6,863 nucleotides of DNA from Promethearchaeota archaeon (GTDB lineage: Archaea > Asgardarchaeota > Lokiarchaeia > Sigyniarchaeales > SOKP01). The stretch covers positions 1 to 6,863 of the forward strand of contig JAEORV010000080.1 of NCBI GenBank assembly GCA_016840695.1. The letters are read 5' to 3'. How positions within the stretch are numbered: the stretch's first letter is position 1; each line of letters starts with the position of its first letter. The notes under the pieces were generated by a model, which worked only from the letters and a program-made list of their open reading frames with translations, was not told the DNA's origin and searched no databases. The position numbers and the translations under genes are program-made. Shown piece after piece: positions 5,282-6,863 of the stretch.

Positions 5282-6844
5282 TTACCAGGCAACAATTCTC
5301 TCCAAACATTTCCTATAAAAAGTTCGTGTTTCATTGAGTTCGGCAGTGTCTAACACGTACATTTTAAAATGTTTTAACAAGGCGGCAAAATTCGGGAATT
5401 CCTTAGGATTGCACATGGTTAAAAAAGCACAATTCATGGCATTCATAATTGCAGAAACATTTTTTTGTGCGTTAGGAGCAACAACTCCTTCTTCTCCAAT
5501 ATTTTTTTTCAACAGGGCGTATTGAGGCTCTAAGAACTGTTTTAAAGGGAGATTATCACATATAAACAATTTTTTAACATAGTTTTGGTAACCCTCGTAA
5601 AATTCTTCGTATGTATATTCCTTATCATTGTTAAGAGTCTTTAAAGTGGCACTAATCATCTCGTAGTGGGTCTCCAACGGATTTTCGCCGGCACCCAGAA
5701 TCTCTTTTGCGACTTCATCGCACACATCAAGAGCTATGTCCACTTCTTGGATGTTCTGCCTCATTACTTGTTGTTTTACTTGTTCTTTTCGGTCCATTAC
5801 ATTTGTCATGTGCGCGCTGGGTTCATGCGTTTGGACTTTTTCTTCTCCCGAGATGCCTGTTTCTATAGAATCTTGGTCCATAAGAAGATCTTCTTCTATA
5901 ACATTTTCGGCCTTTTCTACAATGTCTCCCTCAGTGTCTTTTTCAAACACATTAATGGGTTCAGCTGTTTGAAATAATTCTGCAATCAATGGCGAGGATT
6001 CTGGATTGATATCCATGACTTCAGCAATTATTCTTATCATTTTATCTCTATTTTCCGACTTGTTGGCAACCATTGGATATGTTTTCATATTAAGCAGTTC
6101 TTCAATCTCTTCAATCTTCATCGCATCCTTGAGGTCTTGCTTGTTACCAATAATCGCAGCACGCGTATTTGGTACCTCACTTTGGATCAAATCCATAAAA
6201 AATCGACTTTTTTCAATATTCCTAGGCGTTGAATCCGTTACTACCAGTACTGCATGACTTCCCTTGAGAAAACCTTTCCAGAGATATTTATATTCGTCTT
6301 GCCCGGCAAAATCGAATAATCTAAATTCCAGCTTTCCAATTCTAATCGTGGCGATATCTCCCGAAATTGTAGGTATGTGTTGTAAGGGTATTTCGTCCAA
6401 TCTAATCAATCGTTTTATAGTCGTCTTTCCTACTCCTGAAAAACCAACAACGGCAATTTTCGTTGCAATATTCCTGTGCATTTTATCAAGAATGAAGTCT
6501 AAAGTGTTATAATCGATGCTTTTTAGCTCATTTCTATTAACTTCTTGTTCAAAATTATTCATGAAACTGTTCTTGAAATTTATCATTTCTCCACGAACAA
6601 CGCGGAAGAAATCATCCATCAAGCCAGTTACTAAAACAAAGATTAAATCGAAATCAATTTCAACGACATAGGAAACCCGAAACCTTAAATAATCGTAATA
6701 ACCTATAGCTTTCCCTAACTTCTTCATTGCTTCTCTCTTCAACTTGAAAGAAAGGTCCTCCACTTCCGAGTTCGATAACGCATTCCCGTAGGTTCTTACA
6801 TAAATGACATCGTTCCCCTTAACAATAAAAGCTTGTCGCAACAT
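5282..6844 (-). CDS. Longin-like domain / Arf-like small GTPase fusion with unassigned C-terminal domain
   Basis: This 520-residue protein has three parts. Residues 1-105 look like a longin domain: paired strands (LRQAFIVKG, DVIYVRTYG), a long helix, strands LRFRVSYVVEI and DLIFVLVTGL, then a helix. Residues 125-285 are an Arf-family GTPase with P-loop GFSGVGKTT (134-142), switch I PTISGD with Thr159, DFAGQDE (178-184) with catalytic-type Gln182, and NKQD (234-237), the Arf/SAR form of the guanine-specificity motif. An acidic low-complexity linker (about 291-350) leads to an unassigned helical domain (350-520). There is no N-terminal Gly for myristoylation, no C-terminal prenylation cysteine and no membrane segment. 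Longin domains and Arf-like GTPases work together in eukaryotic trafficking and in the SRP receptor, so a role in membrane dynamics or signalling is inferred. The ATG at 6844 starts the first longin strand directly; AGGAT about ten bases upstream is a weak ribosome site. Confidence 0.95.
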   Translation of the reverse strand: MLRQAFIVKGNDVIYVRTYGNALSNSEVEDLSFKLKREAMKKLGKAIGYYDYLRFRVSYVVEIDFDLIFVLVTGLMDDFFRVVRGEMINFKNSFMNNFEQEVNRNELKSIDYNTLDFILDKMHRNIATKIAVVGFSGVGKTTIKRLIRLDEIPLQHIPTISGDIATIRIGKLEFRLFDFAGQDEYKYLWKGFLKGSHAVLVVTDSTPRNIEKSRFFMDLIQSEVPNTRAAIIGNKQDLKDAMKIEEIEELLNMKTYPMVANKSENRDKMIRIIAEVMDINPESSPLIAELFQTAEPINVFEKDTEGDIVEKAENVIEEDLLMDQDSIETGISGEEKVQTHEPSAHMTNVMDRKEQVKQQVMRQNIQEVDIALDVCDEVAKEILGAGENPLETHYEMISATLKTLNNDKEYTYEEFYEGYQNYVKKLFICDNLPLKQFLEPQYALLKKNIGEEGVVAPNAQKNVSAIMNAMNCAFLTMCNPKEFPNFAALLKHFKMYVLDTAELNETRTFYRKCLERIVAW

Positions 6845-6863
6845 TTTTTGAAATCCTATCTTT

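Noticed and set aside
5666..6512. Several plus-strand open frames opposite the GTPase gene
   Set aside because: They are antisense to an intact, motif-rich coding sequence and mirror its codon composition; none shows a coherent protein pattern.

Overview
The window is most likely a piece of an archaeal chromosome, and probably from the Asgard group (Promethearchaeota: Loki-/Heimdall-like lineages). It carries an archaeal/eukaryal replication factor C small subunit, the archaeal exosome cap protein Csl4, a METTL5-type rRNA methyltransferase and an archaeal-style TruA C-terminus. It also carries a long protein joining a longin-like domain to an Arf-like GTPase, which is a typical Asgard eukaryotic-signature architecture. 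DNA is AT-rich, genes are compact and intron-free, Shine-Dalgarno sequences are mostly absent, and TATA-like elements lie 25-40 bases before the start codons. The Asgard assignment is an inference from gene content; no rRNA is present to settle it.

Layout from left to right: the 3' end of truA (+) runs tail-to-tail into rfcS (-), overlapping it by 36 bases. A 138-base divergent promoter region follows, then an orphan SAM-dependent methyltransferase (+, 1331-2170) and enolase (+, 2267-3574). Enolase converges on a METTL5-like methyltransferase (-, 3602-4240). A second divergent promoter region (4241-4376) separates that from csl4 (+, 4377-4976). A small unassigned protein (+, about 5049-5264) follows and converges on the longin/Arf-like GTPase (-, 5282-6844), which fills the rest of the window.

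Functionally this is a housekeeping neighbourhood: tRNA pseudouridylation (TruA), clamp loading (RfcS), lower glycolysis/gluconeogenesis (enolase), rRNA m6A modification (METTL5-like) and RNA processing/decay (Csl4). The GTPase stands apart as a probable membrane-dynamics or signalling protein. METTL5-like and csl4 share an intergenic promoter region and both act on RNA, so co-regulation is plausible. Most genes look like single-gene transcription units, with T-rich terminators after several plus-strand genes.

I see no tRNA, rRNA, CRISPR array, insertion sequence or phage gene. The most interesting items are the longin-GTPase fusion with an unassigned C-terminal domain, the strikingly eukaryote-like enolase, and the small alpha/beta protein after csl4.
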